A DNA stretch of 7,544 nucleotides from Azonexaceae bacterium (GTDB lineage: Bacteria; Pseudomonadota; Gammaproteobacteria; Burkholderiales; Rhodocyclaceae), in NCBI GenBank assembly GCA_009469685.1, contig SSTA01000234.1, positions 1 to 7,544 of the forward strand. The letters run 5' to 3'. The position numbers were made by a program, and so were the translations under genes. Positions 6,018 to 7,544 of the stretch are shown here, one piece after another. The stretch's first letter is position 1. Every line of letters starts with the position of its first letter. A model generated the notes under the pieces. The model did no database searches. It was not told the origin of the DNA and saw only the letters and a program-made list of their open reading frames with translations.

Positions 6018-7544
6018 ATGGCTGAACTACCGCAAAAACTGGGTAAATACGAAGTCCGGCGCGAACTGGGCCGGGGCGCCATGGGCATCGTCTACGAAGG
6101 CTGGGATCCCATGATCGACCGCCGGGTCGCCCTGAAGACGGTCCGCAAGGACCAACTCGACCGCAGCGAAGTGGACGAAATCCTTTCCCGCTTCAAACGC
6201 GAGGCCCAGGCCGCCGGACGGCTCAACCACCCCAATGTGGTGGCCGTGTATGAATACGGCGAGGATGCCGACGGGGTCGCCTTCATTGCCATGGAATACG
6301 TCGAAGGCCGGGAACTCAAAGACTATTTCGACAAACAGGAACGCTTCTCGCTGACCGAGATCGTCCGTCTCATGGGCGAACTCCTCAACGCCCTGGGGCA
6401 TGCCCACGAACACGGCATCGTGCATCGGGACGTCAAGCCGGCCAACATTTTTCTCCTGAAGAGTGGACAGGCCAAGGTGGGGGACTTCGGGATCGCCCGC
6501 ATCGAATCGTCCAACCTGACGCAAGCCGGATCGGTTCTCGGCACCCCCGCCTACATGTCTCCCGAGCAGTTCATGGGCCAGCGGGTCGACGGGCGCTCCG
6601 ACCTCTTTTCCGCTGGCGTGATCCTCTATCAGTTCCTCACCGGGGAGAAGCCCTTTGCCGGGCAACTCACCACCATCATGCACAAGGTGCTGAAGGAGGA
6701 TCCCATTGCGCCCTCGGAGCTCAATGTCCAGGTACCCTCGGTCTTCGACGCGGTAATCCGGAAGGCGCTGGCCAAGCGTCCGGAAGAGCGTTACCAGTCG
6801 GCCAAGGAATTCGCCGGCGCCCTCCAGGCGGCGCTGTCCGGCAGGGCTGCCGCCAACGAGGACGCTACCGTCGTCAATGGCGGCGCTGGCGAGGACGCCA
6901 CGGCAGTGTTCGCGGAATCCACCGTCGCCTACCAGCCACCGCCAGCTGCCTCGGCCACACCCGCTCCTGCCCCTGCATACCAGGCTTCCCCGCCGCCGCC
7001 ACCGCCGTCGGCGGGTATCCCTCCCGCCATGCCTGCCGCCTCCGGGAAGCGCGTGCCGGTCTGGGCCATAGCCGCGGGAGTCGGTGCAGTGGTGGTCATC
7101 GGCGGGGCCGTGGCCCTTTTCGGAAAGTCCGGCACCCCGGCGCCGTCCGCCGGCACCCCTTCTGCGAGCGTACCGGCTCCCGCTCCGGCGGCGGTCGCCT
7201 CGGCTCCGGCAGCGCAGGACGATGCTCCACGGCTCCTGACCATCTCCGCCGTCGGCTTCGCCGATAGCAGCGACCCCCGATTTGCTTCCGATCCCAATGC
7301 CTTGCGCACTGCGCTGCGGGAGGAGACCCGCCGCGATCTGATCGAGAAGGCCGTGGCCCTCTACGTGCAGTCCGGTTCCCTGGCCCAGAATTATGGGGTT
7401 CTGCGCGAGAAGCTGCTCGGGCGCAGCAACGATTTCATCGAGGCCATGGTTCAGGAAGACACGCCTCAGGCCGGCAAGGACGGTCTGGTGTCGATGACGG
7501 CCAAGGCGACCGTGCGCGTGCGCGACGTCCAGAAATCCCTCAAC
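6018..7544 (+). CDS. Transmembrane Hanks-type Ser/Thr kinase with external FlgT-N-like domain (3' end outside window)
   Basis: 509 codons are open to the window edge. Residues 11–273 form a complete PknB-like kinase: glycine loop GRGAMGIV (18–25), Lys40, Glu62, catalytic HRDVKPAN with Asp138 and Asn143, DFG (156–158), and GTPAYMSPEQ (175–184) with activation-loop Thr168 and Thr176. All catalytic residues are present. A linker follows with three acidic/Thr motifs (281–304) and a Pro/Ala-rich tract (305–342). KR (344–345) then precedes a single membrane helix at about 346–369, so the kinase is cytoplasmic and the rest external. After a second Ala/Pro spacer, residues 406–509 (AVGFADSSD … long helix ALREETRRDLIEKAVALYV … SMTAKATVRVRDV) resemble the N-terminal domain of FlgT and LPP20-type proteins. 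GGGAGG (6007–6012) is a good ribosome site, 21 bases after the CsgG-family gene. It probably senses an envelope signal or partner; substrates are unknown. Confidence 0.92.
   Translation, partial: MAELPQKLGKYEVRRELGRGAMGIVYEGWDPMIDRRVALKTVRKDQLDRSEVDEILSRFKREAQAAGRLNHPNVVAVYEYGEDADGVAFIAMEYVEGRELKDYFDKQERFSLTEIVRLMGELLNALGHAHEHGIVHRDVKPANIFLLKSGQAKVGDFGIARIESSNLTQAGSVLGTPAYMSPEQFMGQRVDGRSDLFSAGVILYQFLTGEKPFAGQLTTIMHKVLKEDPIAPSELNVQVPSVFDAVIRKALAKRPEERYQSAKEFAGALQAALSGRAAANEDATVVNGGAGEDATAVFAESTVAYQPPPAASATPAPAPAYQASPPPPPPSAGIPPAMPAASGKRVPVWAIAAGVGAVVVIGGAVALFGKSGTPAPSAGTPSASVPAPAPAAVASAPAAQDDAPRLLTISAVGFADSSDPRFASDPNALRTALREETRRDLIEKAVALYVQSGSLAQNYGVLREKLLGRSNDFIEAMVQEDTPQAGKDGLVSMTAKATVRVRDVQKSLN

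Noticed and set aside
6027..6683. Minus-strand open frame opposite the kinase domain
   Set aside because: The + strand encodes an intact kinase catalytic domain here, so the antisense frame is a codon-bias shadow.
6981..7011. CCG-rich tract as a functional repeat
   Set aside because: It only encodes the polyproline part of the kinase linker, and simple repeats are expected there.

Overview
The window is GC-rich, with most codons ending in G or C, and every supported gene lies on the + strand. The conserved block lptB–rpoN–hpf–ptsN–hprK, including an HPr kinase/phosphorylase beside the nitrogen PTS gene, points to a betaproteobacterium. A Rhodocyclales-type organism is my best guess, but I cannot confirm this without a search.

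Region 1 (1–4109) is a compact housekeeping operon. It begins with the last 35 codons of what looks like recX. It continues with lptB (ATPase of the lipopolysaccharide transporter), rpoN (sigma-54), hpf (ribosome hibernation factor), ptsN (EIIA-Ntr) and hprK. Gaps between these genes are 4 to 58 bases. Three points stand out. recX, rather than lptC/lptA, precedes lptB. A strong 12-bp RNA stem fills the hpf–ptsN gap. A 24-bp perfect palindrome lies inside ptsN.

Region 2 (4110–4494) holds a small secreted protein with two PsiF-type repeats. It has its own plausible sigma-70 promoter in the end of hprK, a strong Shine-Dalgarno sequence, and an intrinsic terminator directly after it.

Region 3 (4519–7544) is the least ordinary part. 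Two exported proteins with features of the CsgG/LpoB/TolB-N-like fold are encoded in tandem. A transmembrane Ser/Thr protein kinase follows, and it runs off the window end. The kinase has a complete catalytic domain, a Pro/Ala-rich linker, one membrane helix, and an external domain that resembles the N-terminal domain of FlgT (LPP20/FlgT-N-like). The three genes are about 20 bases apart. They look like one transcription unit that places a cytoplasmic kinase and several envelope proteins in one pathway. I propose an envelope-sensing or envelope-assembly system; this is inference from domain content and gene order.

No RNA genes, CRISPR arrays, insertion sequences or minus-strand genes could be supported. 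No stretch longer than about 75 bases lacks a gene.
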